Positions 41,301 to 51,900 of a DNA stretch of 64,000 nucleotides are shown piece by piece. The notes beneath the pieces are model-generated. The model saw only the letters and a list, made by a program, of their open reading frames with translations, searched no databases and was not told the DNA's origin. The stretch covers positions 1 through 64,000 of the forward strand of contig NZ_JBNHEP010000091.1 in assembly GCF_050015995.1 (NCBI RefSeq). Reading direction: 5' to 3'. Position numbers and translations under genes: made by a program. Numbering within the stretch: position 1 is the stretch's first letter; each line of letters begins with the position of its first letter. Origin of the DNA: Trichodesmium sp050015995 (GTDB lineage Bacteria; Cyanobacteriota; Cyanobacteriia; Cyanobacteriales; Microcoleaceae).

Positions 41301-43093
41301 AAGGTGAAGACCAAAATTCTCGTGAATCTATAAATCAGGCCCAGAACGAGCGACTATTATTGTGGCAGCAACTCAGAAATAAGATATATGAACAAACCAT
41401 AGTTGATGGATCTTCAAATTTCAACCCTCTTATTTGGAGAGATAGCTATACGGGTGAGCCATTTCTTGAAGAAGATATGTCTCAATGGTTAGATTACACA
41501 ATTGAACGAATTATCTGTGGCAAACCTGAGCGTGTGTTGGAAATTGGTTGTGGTACTGGGATGTTGCTATTCAAGATTGCTCCCCAAACTTCCAAATATT
41601 GCGGTACAGATATTTCCGACAAAGCTATCTCCTATATTGAGGAACAATTAAAAACACTAGAGGGAGATTGGTCTCATGTAAAAGTCTACAACCAACCTGC
41701 CCAAGATTTTCAAGTCTTAGAGAAAGAATCTTTCGATGCTGTAATTCTCAACTCAGTTATCCAGTATTTTCCTAGTATTGAATATTTAGTAGGGGTATTG
41801 GAAAATGCAGTCAAATTAGTGGCACCGGGTGGCACTATATTTATCGGAGATGTGCGGAGTTTACGACTACTAGAAACATTCCATACCGATCTATTATTGA
41901 GCCAAGCTACGGACGAGCAAAAAGTAGAAGATTTATGGCAGCGGGTGCAAAAAAAATTAAAAGAAGAAGAGGAACTGGTAATCGATCCAGAGTTTTTCCA
42001 AGCTCTACAGCAGTATTTACCCCAAATTAGTCAGGTAGAGATTCAGCTCAAGCGTAGTCGTGCTGATAATGAGATTACCAAGTTCCGGTATGATGTGATT
42101 CTTCATATAGGAAAGGAAGTTTTATCCCCTAGTTGCAGCCCTGAATTGCTGAACTGGCAGCAGGAGGAATTGACATTATCATCTGTCCAGCAAATTTTGG
42201 CACAAAAACAGCCAGAGATGCTCATCATTAAAGATGTTCCCAATGCACGCCTCCAAACCCAAGTAAAACTCAATCAACTCTTGACAACAAAAAATGAATT
42301 TGTTAAGCTTGAAGACCTACGCAAAGCTTTACCAAAAAACACCCCAGAAAAAGGGATAGAACCTGAAGATTTTTGGAATTTGGATGATGAGTTGGCTTAT
42401 AAAAGCTACATTACTTGGTCAGCTCTCAATTTCGATTGCTACGATGTTGTCTTGTGGCAAAAATCATCTGCACCAATAAATAATGGATTACCCCCACTAC
42501 CAAGAGAAAATAGGGACCAAAAACCTTGGACTGTTTACAGCAACAATCCTTTACAAAGTAAATTATCTCAGCAGCTAATTCCTAAACTACGCACTTTTAT
42601 GGAACAGGTACTACCTCAGTATATGGTTCCATCAATTTTTGTCCTGTTAGACTCCCTGCCATTAACACCCAATGGCAAAGTAGACCGGAAAAAGTTGCCC
42701 AACCCCAACATTAATCGTTCTCATACTGAATATGTTGTACCTAAATCAGAAACAGAACAACAGATTGCTAAGGTTTGGCAAGATGTGCTCCAACTAGAAA
42801 AAGTAGGAATTTATGATAATTTTTTTGAAGTAGGAGGAAACTCTTTACTCTTGATACAGGTAAGTGGTAAACTTCGAGAAATATTTAAAATAGAGCTGCA
42901 AGTTGTCACTCTTTTAAAATATCCAACTATTTATTATTTAAGTCAACATATAAAAGGTGAAAGTATTAGTAACAATGGTTCCAAGGAAGCGCGGAATATT
43001 CGCGATACTAACTTAAAAGAAGGTAAAAGCATGATGAAGCAAAGACTAGAAAGGCGACAAAAACATCGTTCTCGGTATCAAATCAGAGATTAA
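38348..43093 (+). CDS. NRPS, TubC-C-A-NMT-PCP, predicted glycine to sarcosine
   Basis: The start ATG overlaps the previous stop (ATGA) and has GAGGTGG upstream; an ORF start at 38330 is less likely. Domains by residue: TubC-like docking 1-55 (MNLVEFLQDISLKGVKLWSD); C ~60-480 (HHIAWDG); A ~530-960 (YTSGSTGKPKG, VYGPTEATIW, GFRIELGEIE); N-methyltransferase inserted before the end of A, ~1010-1320 (VLEIGCGTGM); last A motif NGKVDRKKL ~1441; PCP ~1480-1545 (VGGNSLLLIQV). Hand alignment to GrsA gives the specificity residues D-I-L-Q-L-G-V-I-W-K, one change from the well-known glycine code. With the methyltransferase this predicts N-methylglycine. The basic tail (KQRLERRQKHRSRYQIRD) may dock onto the acidic N-terminus of the next PKS. 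Confidence 0.92.
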   Translation: MNLVEFLQDISLKGVKLWSDGEKLRTGGSQEVLTPDVISQLKQYKTQIVQLLQEQPDILQVYPLSYGQTGLRFLWELAPQSYTYNLSFAVRIYSQVELAILQQTFEVLKTRHPMLRSTFPKLGQEMVRQVHQNQPLDFLEIDASSWNEDELYKNVLETHRLPFALETKPVMRIRWFSHSEKDHILLLTIHHIAWDGWSMSSIVNELPEIYQAQQAGVEISLPKIGYYQDYVNWQRNLLAGTDGERLWNYWQQKLAGDLPVLNLLTDKPRPPIQTYNGAAYPLKLPQELTEQLKALAQEAGATLYMVFLAAFQILLSRYTSQEDILVGSPTFGRSKPEFVPIVGYFVDQVVMRGNLSGNPSFKDFLSQVRQTVIEGLAHQDYPFFLLVQRLQVEQDSSRSPLFQAYFILQNFQGAQNVQKLLSSRKKTVVNWGEWEVEPFALAQYESLFDLTLELIEEDSSMQGFLKYNTDIFDEQTIARMASHYQTLLAGIVNNPQENVGQLPLLGDVEKQQLLGEWNNTGTEYPEDKCMHQLFEEQVKQTPDAVALIFGDRRLTYKELNERANQLAHYLQTLEVKAEVLVGLCIDRSIEMLVGLLGILKAGGGYVPIDPSYPQQRLAYMLEDSALPVLLTTESLLEIIPENQAKTVCLDRDWQAIASHSQENLERVITPENRAYVIYTSGSTGKPKGVEINHYSLVNFLVSMNSYLELTNLDTFNAITTISFDIAALELYLPLIVGASVALVPREIAIDGNRLLPQLLESGATVMQATPATWKMLLTAGLSNHKLDVKLLSGGEALPAELAHQLLEIGKELWNVYGPTEATIWSTIYKVGDRLKSTKDSHVITPIGSPIANTDIYILDSYLQQVPIGIPGELHIGGTGLARGYLNRPELTQERFIPNPFGNLQTQSQKSRIYKTGDLARYLPDGNIEYLGRIDNQVKIRGFRIELGEIESTLTKHPEVQEAVVITHPDRLIDKPLIAYIVPNFQGEDQNSRESINQAQNERLLLWQQLRNKIYEQTIVDGSSNFNPLIWRDSYTGEPFLEEDMSQWLDYTIERIICGKPERVLEIGCGTGMLLFKIAPQTSKYCGTDISDKAISYIEEQLKTLEGDWSHVKVYNQPAQDFQVLEKESFDAVILNSVIQYFPSIEYLVGVLENAVKLVAPGGTIFIGDVRSLRLLETFHTDLLLSQATDEQKVEDLWQRVQKKLKEEEELVIDPEFFQALQQYLPQISQVEIQLKRSRADNEITKFRYDVILHIGKEVLSPSCSPELLNWQQEELTLSSVQQILAQKQPEMLIIKDVPNARLQTQVKLNQLLTTKNEFVKLEDLRKALPKNTPEKGIEPEDFWNLDDELAYKSYITWSALNFDCYDVVLWQKSSAPINNGLPPLPRENRDQKPWTVYSNNPLQSKLSQQLIPKLRTFMEQVLPQYMVPSIFVLLDSLPLTPNGKVDRKKLPNPNINRSHTEYVVPKSETEQQIAKVWQDVLQLEKVGIYDNFFEVGGNSLLLIQVSGKLREIFKIELQVVTLLKYPTIYYLSQHIKGESISNNGSKEARNIRDTNLKEGKSMMKQRLERRQKHRSRYQIRD

Positions 43094-43170
43094 TTATATT
43101 GTATTGTATTTAATTAAGTCTCAAAATAGCTGCGTAATTAATTTATTAAGACAAGTGAGGATCAAAAAAA

Positions 43171-46100
43171 ATGAATCGACAAGATGAAGAAAATTTAATA
43201 GACGATCTTGGTATAGCAATTATTTCCATGTCTGGTCGTTTTCCACAAGCTGAAGACACCAATCAATTTTGGCAGAATCTTAAGGATGGTGTTGAATCTA
43301 TCTCTTTTTTTTCAGAGCAAGAACTGCTAGAATCTGGTGTTAAAGCTGAATTACTGAATGATCCTAACTATGTAAAAGCGAGTGCTGTGATGTCAGACAT
43401 CGATATGTTCGATGCTAATTTCTTTGCCTATAGTCGCAAGGAAGCTGAAGACATGGATCCGCAACAACGTTTGTTCCTTGAATGTGCTTGGGAAACTATA
43501 GAAAGAGGTGGTTACAATCCAGATACCTATGAAGGTTTAATTGGAGTTTATGCTGGTATTGGCATGAACCAATACTTATTTAGAAATCTCTATCCCAACC
43601 ACGATCCTGATAATCCAGTGAACTCTTATCAGTTAATGATCAGCAGTGATAAAGATTTCCTGGCAACTCGTGTCGCCTACAAGCTAAATTTAAGAGGTCC
43701 AGCAGTAAACGTTCAAACTGCTTGTTCAACCTCATTGGTAGCTGTCCACATGGCTTGTCAAAGTTTACTCAATGGGGAATGCGATCTGGCTCTTGCTGGT
43801 GGTGTCTCTATCCATATTCCCCAGAAAGTTGGACACTTATATCGAGAGGGAATGATTTTCTCTCCTGATGGACACTGTCGAACTTTTGATGCTAAAGCCA
43901 AGGGTACAATACCAGGTGATGGTGTTGGGATTGTACTTCTCAAGCGACTCAATAACGCGATCGCAGATGGTGATTCTATCCACGCAATTATCAAGGGGTC
44001 GTCGATTAATAACGATGGATCTTTGAAAGTAGGCTACACCGCACCTAGCATAGAAGGTCAAGCAGCTGTTATTTCAGAAGCTCATGCTGTTGCTGGAGTA
44101 GATCCAGAGACAATTTCATACATAGAGGCTCATGGCACAGGGACAGAGTTGGGAGATCCGGTGGAAATCGCAGCTCTGACTCAAGCTTTTAACTATAGCA
44201 CAGAAAAGAAAGGTTTTTGTGCCATTGGTTCCCTAAAAAGCAATATGGGTCATTTAGATGCAGCGGCAGGAGTAGCAGGACTGATAAAAACTGTTTTAGC
44301 TCTCAAACATAAATTATTACCACCAACCCTACATTTTGAAGAACCTAACCCTAAAATAGATTTTGCTAATAGTCCACTATATGTTAATACTACTCTTTCC
44401 GAATGGAAAACCAATGGAACTCCTCGTAGAGCAGGGGTTAGTTCCTTTGGTATTGGAGGAACAAACGCTCATGTAATCTTGGAAGAAGCTCCAGAACTAA
44501 TTAAGAAAGAAAATTCCCCAGAGCGTCCACTTCATCTATTAACCCTCGCAGCAAAAACTCCAGAAGCACTAGAACAATTGGTAGCTCGTTATCAAAACTA
44601 TATAGAAACTCATCAGGAATTAGAAATTGCAGACATTTGTTATACTGCAAACACAGGACGGAAACATTTCAATCATCGCCTAGCTGTTATTGCTTCCAAC
44701 CAACAAGAATTACTAGAAAAATTAAAAGCTCACCAATCAACAGAAGCAGTAACAGAAATGTTGTCTGGAGAAATATCTGGTACTAGGATAGCCTTTCTCT
44801 TTACTGGGCAAGGTTCTCAATATGTAGATATGGGACGACAATTATATGAAACTCAACCCACATTTCAGAAAATTCTAGACCAATGCAATGAAATTCTGAA
44901 AGAATATTTAGAAGTACCTATATTAGAAGTCATCTACCCTAAAGATGCACAAAAGTCAAGTTCTGATCTATTAAACCAAACAGCTTATACCCAACCCGCT
45001 ATATTTGCCCTGGAATACGCCCTCTTCAAATTATGGGAATCATGGGGAGTCAAACCAGATGTAGTTATGGGCCACAGCGTAGGAGAATATGTAGCAGCTT
45101 GCATTACAGGAGTATTTAGCCTAGAAGACGGTCTCAAACTAATAGCCATGCGGGGCAAGTTGATGCAAAAGCTACCATCGGGAGGTAAGATGGTATCGGT
45201 AATGGCATCAGAATCTCAGGTAACAGAAGCCATAAAAGAATATAGTTCTCAAGTAACAATAGCAGCAGTTAACGGACCAGAAAGTATAGTAATTTCAGGT
45301 GAAAGTGCAGCCATAACAAATATTTGTAGTTTATTTGAATCTGTGGGAGTCAAGACAAAACAACTACAAGTATCCCATGGTTTCCATTCCACATTGATGG
45401 AACCAATGTTAACAGAATTTGCCGCAGTAGCAAAAGAGATAGCCTATAATCAAGCGAAAATACCACTAATATCAAACGTCACAGGTACAGAAGTAGGTGC
45501 AGAAATAACCACTGCTGAATATTGGGTAGCTCATGTGCGTCAACCAGTAAAATTTGCCCAGAGTATGAAAACTCTAGAAGAGGAAGGATATGAAACGTTT
45601 CTGGAAATCGGACCCAAACCAATATTGTTATCCATGGGAAGGCAATGTGTAACAGAAGATGTAGGAGAATGGTTGCCATCATTACGTCCAGGAGTAGATG
45701 AATGGCAACAAATGCTCTATAGCTTAGGACAGTTGTATGTAAAAGGAGTAAAAATAGATTGGTCAGGATTTGACTCAGACTATAGTCGTCAGAAAGTGTT
45801 ATTGCCGACTTATCCATTCCAACGAGAACGTTATTGGGTGGAAACTCCCGAAGACCAACACCAAAAACTTATCCCAGAATCTAGCTTAAGTCCAATTGTC
45901 AACTTACTAAATCAAGGAAATAGTGAGGGGTTAATTCAAGAGTTAAACCTAGCGACACAGTTAACAAAAGATGAACAAAAAATTTTACCGAAGTTATTAG
46001 ATACCCTAGTCAGTCGCCACCAAAGTTATATTCAATTCAAAGGAAATATAGTTTATGACTTTTATAATTCGGTCACGGACATTTCTGCTGAGGCATTTGA

Positions 46101-48936
46101 AAAAGTATATGGAGAGGAACAAGTAGGTTTCTTACAATTCCTAAGTTTTGGAATATTACCAGAAACCGTTCCTGGTTTTTCTTGGATTAAAATATTCTCT
46201 AATCCTAACCAACCTAACCAAAAAGAATTTAGTAAACTTGTTTCAGATGCACAAAAAGAGTTGAGGGAGTTGTGTTTTGCACAAGTCAATTTCTTATCTT
46301 GTCAAAATGTATTAGATTTTGGTTGCGGATATAGCTCAGATTTAATTGATCTAGCTCAAAAGCACCCCCATCTGCAGCTAACCGGTTATACAATTTCTAG
46401 CGAACAAGCGAAATTTGGGACTAAGCAAGTTAGTGCTTATCAATTTCAGGATCGAATACAAGTTTTGAATCGAGATAGTTCCCAAGATGAATTTCCTGAT
46501 AACTATAACTTGGTATTTGGATTTGAAGTAGCTCATCATATTAAAAATAAAAATAATCTATTCTCAAACATTAGTAGGCATCTTGAGCAAGAAGGATTAT
46601 TAGTATTGGCTGATTTCATTGCTAATAGTGATGTTGATATTGACCATGAGGAAACATCTTCCTACTTTATTACCAAACAGCACTGGGTTGAGAAACTATC
46701 CGAGAATCATCTTCAACTCATCAGTGCAATAGATGTCAGTCAGGAAATAGCCAACTTTTTATACGATCCTGACTTTGAGGAAAGTCAGGATGCTCTGTAT
46801 AAGAAGAATAATGATGATCGTGTCAAATATGCTTTTGAATCCTATAATCAGCTTGGGAAGTTACTTCAAAAAGGATTAGCTAGCTATGTACTACTGACTG
46901 CTAAAAAACAAGAACATCAAACCAAACAGAATATTTCCCAGTTGAACCAAGAGATTTTGGATCAACTTTTATCTTACTCTGAGGTTGCTACCAAACAATG
47001 GGTTTACGAATTAGAATGGAAAGCAACTGAAGCTATCAAAAAGGAATCAAGCACATATACTAATCAAGAGAAACCGAGAACTTGGGTTTTATTTGTGAGT
47101 CATGATTTGAATGGTCAAGAGTTAGCAAAAATGTTAGAGAAAGATAACAAGAATTGTGTTTTGGTTTCTCCAGGTGATAACTACAAGCAGTTAGACCAAC
47201 AGCATTACCAAATTAATCCAACTAATCCGCAAGATTTTAAAGAGCTACTACAGACTCTGTTAACGACTCAAGAAAAATTAGAAGGGGTAGTTCATCTTTG
47301 GAGTCTTGATAGCTCAACTGAAGATTTAGAAAGTGCTCAAGAACTTGGTTGTGGTAGTGTGCTTCATTTGGTTCAAGGATTGGTGTCTAACCCAGAATCC
47401 CAAGTTGTTCTATGGTTAGTGACTCAAGGAACCCAGAGTGTGGGACAGAATTCACAGGTGTCCCAAGTACAGCAAGCTCCTTTATGGGGATTAGGTCGGG
47501 TAATTGCTGCGGAACACCCAGAACTACAATGTAGACGTGTTGATTTAGACCAAACATCTAATTCATCTGAAGCCTTACAAGCATTAGCAAAGGAATTATT
47601 AGACCCTGATATTGAAGACCAAATCGCAATTCGTCAGGGAGTACGTTATGCACCCAGACTAGCGCGACCATCACATAACTACTTAGAGCAGCAGCAACAG
47701 GTGAAACTTGAACAAGAAGGCTGTTATTTAATTACTGGTGGCCTGGGAGCATTAGGATTAGAAGTAGCCCAATGGATGGTTCAACAGGGAGCCAAACATT
47801 TAGTATTGACAGGACGTAGTAACCCATCAGAAAAGGCAGTTGAAATTATTAAGCAGTTAGAACAAACAGGAACCCAAGTTTCTGTATTATTAGGAGATAT
47901 TTCTCATAAGCAAGATGTGGCTAAGATTATTGATAGTATTCAGAATTCTTTGCCTCCACTCAAAGGTGTGATTCATGCTGCAGGGGTTTTGGATGATGGG
48001 GTATTGCAACAGATGAGTTGGGATCGATTTACTAAGGTGATGGCACCAAAAGTTCAAGGGACGTGGTATTTGCATGAACTAACTCAAAATCTGGATTTAG
48101 ATTTCTTTGTTTGTTTTTCCTCCATAACCTCTTTTCTTGGTTCACCAGGTCAAGGAAACTATGCAGCAGCAAACGCCTTTATGGATGGAATTGCTCACTA
48201 TCGTCAAGCCATGGGATTACCGGGATTAACTATTAACTGGGGAGCATGGAGTCAAGGAGGAATGGCGGTTAGTCTGACAAGTCAACATCAAAATCGACTA
48301 CAGAATACTGGAATAAGTTCAATAGCTCCAGAAAAAGGATTAGAGATATTAGGAAAATTATTATCACAATCAGTTAGCCAAGTAGGAGTATTTCCGGTAA
48401 ATTGGTCTCAATTTTTTGCGCAACTGTCTGAGGGTGTGCAGACACCATTATTTTTAGAGGATTTTGCTTCAAGTAGACTGGCCAAAAAATCCAAAAGCGA
48501 AGAGTTTTTAGGAGAGCTAGCAGTACTACCAGAAAAGAAACGCCATCAACGGATGGTTGATTATCTTCAGATTAAAGTTGGTAAACTACTAGGATCTTCT
48601 CAATCTCAACTTCCCAATACACAATTAGGATTCTTTGATATGGGTATGGATTCATTAATGGCAGTTGAGCTGAGAAATATTTTGAGTCATAGTCTGGGTA
48701 GTTCAATTAGTGCGGCTACATTGTTTGAGGCTTCCAATATTCAAAAGTTGGCTAAATACCTAATCAATGACCTGTTCCCAGAGGAGCAAAGCGGAGAAAT
48801 AGAGAGCGGTGACAGGAAAAATATACAGTCTCCAAACATAGTTGAGTCTGAAGAAACTCAATCAGAAACTGAAATTGAGGACAGAATAGCACAAGAGTTA
48901 GAAGAAATTTTTACTACTCTAGATGAAGGTAACTAA
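43171..48936 (+). CDS. Type I PKS, KS-AT-cMT-KR-ACP (module 4, after sarcosine)
   Basis: This 1921-aa protein starts MNRQDEENLIDDLG, an acidic leader after a basic NRPS tail. KS ~11-440 is of the type found after NRPS modules (QTACSTSLVAVHMA; EAHGTGTELGDP; NNDGSLKVGYTAPS). AT ~540-830 has GHSVGEY and HGFHS, a variant of the malonyl-type HAFHS. cMT ~960-1250 has VLDFGCGYSSDL and is the same type as in module 1. KR ~1517-1700 has GGLGALG, LDDG and Tyr/Asn in GNYAAANAF. ACP ~1795-1870 has GMDSLMAVEL. The prediction is an alpha-methyl, beta-hydroxy unit added to sarcosine. From the AT onward the module is a paralogue of module 1, while its KS is not. A 623-bp part of the AT is identical to module 5. 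The ribosome binding site GTGAGGA lies 15 bases before the ATG. Confidence 0.92.
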   Translation: MNRQDEENLIDDLGIAIISMSGRFPQAEDTNQFWQNLKDGVESISFFSEQELLESGVKAELLNDPNYVKASAVMSDIDMFDANFFAYSRKEAEDMDPQQRLFLECAWETIERGGYNPDTYEGLIGVYAGIGMNQYLFRNLYPNHDPDNPVNSYQLMISSDKDFLATRVAYKLNLRGPAVNVQTACSTSLVAVHMACQSLLNGECDLALAGGVSIHIPQKVGHLYREGMIFSPDGHCRTFDAKAKGTIPGDGVGIVLLKRLNNAIADGDSIHAIIKGSSINNDGSLKVGYTAPSIEGQAAVISEAHAVAGVDPETISYIEAHGTGTELGDPVEIAALTQAFNYSTEKKGFCAIGSLKSNMGHLDAAAGVAGLIKTVLALKHKLLPPTLHFEEPNPKIDFANSPLYVNTTLSEWKTNGTPRRAGVSSFGIGGTNAHVILEEAPELIKKENSPERPLHLLTLAAKTPEALEQLVARYQNYIETHQELEIADICYTANTGRKHFNHRLAVIASNQQELLEKLKAHQSTEAVTEMLSGEISGTRIAFLFTGQGSQYVDMGRQLYETQPTFQKILDQCNEILKEYLEVPILEVIYPKDAQKSSSDLLNQTAYTQPAIFALEYALFKLWESWGVKPDVVMGHSVGEYVAACITGVFSLEDGLKLIAMRGKLMQKLPSGGKMVSVMASESQVTEAIKEYSSQVTIAAVNGPESIVISGESAAITNICSLFESVGVKTKQLQVSHGFHSTLMEPMLTEFAAVAKEIAYNQAKIPLISNVTGTEVGAEITTAEYWVAHVRQPVKFAQSMKTLEEEGYETFLEIGPKPILLSMGRQCVTEDVGEWLPSLRPGVDEWQQMLYSLGQLYVKGVKIDWSGFDSDYSRQKVLLPTYPFQRERYWVETPEDQHQKLIPESSLSPIVNLLNQGNSEGLIQELNLATQLTKDEQKILPKLLDTLVSRHQSYIQFKGNIVYDFYNSVTDISAEAFEKVYGEEQVGFLQFLSFGILPETVPGFSWIKIFSNPNQPNQKEFSKLVSDAQKELRELCFAQVNFLSCQNVLDFGCGYSSDLIDLAQKHPHLQLTGYTISSEQAKFGTKQVSAYQFQDRIQVLNRDSSQDEFPDNYNLVFGFEVAHHIKNKNNLFSNISRHLEQEGLLVLADFIANSDVDIDHEETSSYFITKQHWVEKLSENHLQLISAIDVSQEIANFLYDPDFEESQDALYKKNNDDRVKYAFESYNQLGKLLQKGLASYVLLTAKKQEHQTKQNISQLNQEILDQLLSYSEVATKQWVYELEWKATEAIKKESSTYTNQEKPRTWVLFVSHDLNGQELAKMLEKDNKNCVLVSPGDNYKQLDQQHYQINPTNPQDFKELLQTLLTTQEKLEGVVHLWSLDSSTEDLESAQELGCGSVLHLVQGLVSNPESQVVLWLVTQGTQSVGQNSQVSQVQQAPLWGLGRVIAAEHPELQCRRVDLDQTSNSSEALQALAKELLDPDIEDQIAIRQGVRYAPRLARPSHNYLEQQQQVKLEQEGCYLITGGLGALGLEVAQWMVQQGAKHLVLTGRSNPSEKAVEIIKQLEQTGTQVSVLLGDISHKQDVAKIIDSIQNSLPPLKGVIHAAGVLDDGVLQQMSWDRFTKVMAPKVQGTWYLHELTQNLDLDFFVCFSSITSFLGSPGQGNYAAANAFMDGIAHYRQAMGLPGLTINWGAWSQGGMAVSLTSQHQNRLQNTGISSIAPEKGLEILGKLLSQSVSQVGVFPVNWSQFFAQLSEGVQTPLFLEDFASSRLAKKSKSEEFLGELAVLPEKKRHQRMVDYLQIKVGKLLGSSQSQLPNTQLGFFDMGMDSLMAVELRNILSHSLGSSISAATLFEASNIQKLAKYLINDLFPEEQSGEIESGDRKNIQSPNIVESEETQSETEIEDRIAQELEEIFTTLDEGN
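45109..45731 (+). repeat. 623-bp AT segment identical to 50948-51570
   Basis: Base-by-base reading shows no difference over 623 positions between this part of the module 4 AT and the module 5 AT (offset 5839). At the left edge two of three bases differ (45106 and 45108); at the right edge the sequences part from 45732. Similarity further out is lower but still high, which points to a recent gene conversion tract. Confidence 0.9.
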
Positions 48937-48937
48937 A

Positions 48938-51900
48938 ATGAACAAAATTTCTCAAACAACGGAACAAAAGTTCTCATCTCAACAAGTCCTAAAAGCTCTC
49001 CAAGAAATGCGCAGTAGGCTCGATGCCGTAAACAAGGCCCAAACAGAACCTATCGCAATTGTAGGTATGGCCTGTCGATTTCCTGGAGGAGCTAATGACC
49101 CATCAACATACTGGAATTTATTACATGATGGTATAGATACAATTACACCAGTTCCTCCGGATCGTTGGGATGTGAATGCTTATTACGATCCCGACCCAGA
49201 AGTTTCCGGGAAAGCCTACACTAAAGAAGGTGGGTTTATCAAGCAAGTTGACCAATTTGACCCCTTATTTTTTGGTATTGCTCCTAGAGAGGCAGTTATT
49301 TTAGATCCTCAATATAGATTACTCTTAGAAGTAACCTGGGAAGCATTAGAAAATGCCGGACAAACATGGGCAAACCTTAAGAATAGTCAGACAAGTGTAT
49401 TCATGGGCATCTCCACAGATGACTATTCTGCTGTAAGTCTAATGCACCAAAATCAAATTGGCAATAATATAACTGTTAGCAATAATAGAAGTGTTGGTAT
49501 AGGTCGTATTTCTCATCTCTTGGGTTTGCAGGGGTCTAATATACAGGTAGATACAGCTTGTTCAAGTTCTTTAGTTGGTACCCATCTAGCTTGTCAGAGC
49601 TTACGTTTAGGAGAATCCAACTTAGCATTAGTGGGTGGAGTAAATTTAATATTATCGCCCATCAGTACTATTGGTCGTTGCCAACTGAAAGCACTATCTC
49701 CAGATGGTCGTTGCAAAACCTTTGATGCTGGTGCAAATGGTTATGCTCAGGGAGAAGGATGTGGTGTCCTAGTTTTGAAGCGTTTGTCTGATGCTATTTC
49801 TGATAGAGATTCAATCTTAGCCCTTATTCGAGGTTCTGCTGTTAATCACGATGGGCCAAGTAGTGGGGTGACAGTTCCAAATAAAATGGCTCAGAAACAG
49901 GTAATTCAACAAGCTCTGACAAATACCAAGTTAGAACCTCATCAAATTAGTTATTTGGAGGCTCACGGTACAGGAACTTCTTTAGGAGATCCCATCGAGA
50001 TAGAAGCTTTGGCAGAAGTATACGGTAAAAATCGTCCAGCAGATCGCCCTTTAATTGTGGGGTCAGTAAAGACTAATATTGGGCATTTAGAGGCAGCAGC
50101 AGGTGTATCATCTTTGATGAAGGTAATTTTAGCCCTTCAGCATCAGGAAATCCCTCCTCATTTACATTTCAAACAACCTAACCCTCTTCTAGATTGGGAT
50201 AGATTACCAATAAAAATTCCTACTTCATTAATTCCTTGGTCTTGTGAGGGCAAACCAAGACTAGCAGGAATTAGTTCCTTTAGTATGGGTGGTACTAATG
50301 CTCATATAATTTTGGAGGAGGCTCCCTCAATAGTAACAACTCAGAATGTTGTTGAACGTCCGATTCATCTATTAACTCTATCAGCTAAAACAGAAAAGGC
50401 TCTCGATGAGTTAGTCAGTAGTTATCAAAGTTATCTAGAAACTAATCCTGAGTTAGTACTAGCAGATGTCTGTTATATAGCTTCTACAGGCAGAGCACAT
50501 TTTAATCATCGACTAGGGGTTATTGCATCTGAGACCAAAGAATTAATAGAGAAACTGCTTGGGTGGAAAACTCAGGCAGAATTAGTAGGAGTATTTTCAG
50601 GAAAAGCCAATAGTGAAGCTCCCAAAATAGCATTCCTATTCACAGGTCAAGGTTCTCAGTATGTGAATATGGGAAGGCGACTGTATGAACAAGCACCAAC
50701 TTTCCGTCAAGCTTTAGACCAATGTAATGAAATTCTACAACCCTATCTGGAAGTACCTCTATTAGAAGTCATTTACCCTAAAGATGCACAAAAGTCAACT
50801 TCTGATATATTAGACCAAACAGCTTATACCCAACCCGCTATATTTGCCCTGGAATACGCCCTTTTCAAATTATGGGAATCATGGGGAGTCATACCAGATG
50901 TAGTTATGGGTCACAGCGTAGGAGAATATGTAGCAGCTTGCATTGCCGGAGTATTTAGCCTAGAAGACGGTCTCAAACTAATAGCCATGCGGGGCAAGTT
51001 GATGCAAAAGCTACCATCGGGAGGTAAGATGGTATCGGTAATGGCATCAGAATCTCAGGTAACAGAAGCCATAAAAGAATATAGTTCTCAAGTAACAATA
51101 GCAGCAGTTAACGGACCAGAAAGTATAGTAATTTCAGGTGAAAGTGCAGCCATAACAAATATTTGTAGTTTATTTGAATCTGTGGGAGTCAAGACAAAAC
51201 AACTACAAGTATCCCATGGTTTCCATTCCACATTGATGGAACCAATGTTAACAGAATTTGCCGCAGTAGCAAAAGAGATAGCCTATAATCAAGCGAAAAT
51301 ACCACTAATATCAAACGTCACAGGTACAGAAGTAGGTGCAGAAATAACCACTGCTGAATATTGGGTAGCTCATGTGCGTCAACCAGTAAAATTTGCCCAG
51401 AGTATGAAAACTCTAGAAGAGGAAGGATATGAAACGTTTCTGGAAATCGGACCCAAACCAATATTGTTATCCATGGGAAGGCAATGTGTAACAGAAGATG
51501 TAGGAGAATGGTTGCCATCATTACGTCCAGGAGTAGATGAATGGCAACAAATGCTCTATAGCTTAGGACAATTGTATGTCAAAGGAGCCACAATAGATTG
51601 GTCAGGATTTGACTCAGACTATAGTCGTCAGAAAGTAGCATTACCCACATATCCATTCCAACGAGAAAGATATTGGATAGAAACCAACAACAACTTCAAC
51701 TTCTGGCCTAAACAACAATTGTTAACAGACCAAAATATCCATCCACTATTAGGTCAAAAACTAAATTGTGCAAGCGAACAAAAAATATTTTCATCACAAA
51801 TAGGAGAAAATTCACCCAATTATCTGAGCCACCATCGAATATTTAATCAAGCAGTATTTCCCGCAACAGGCTACCTAGAAATAGCAAGAGCAGCAGGAAA

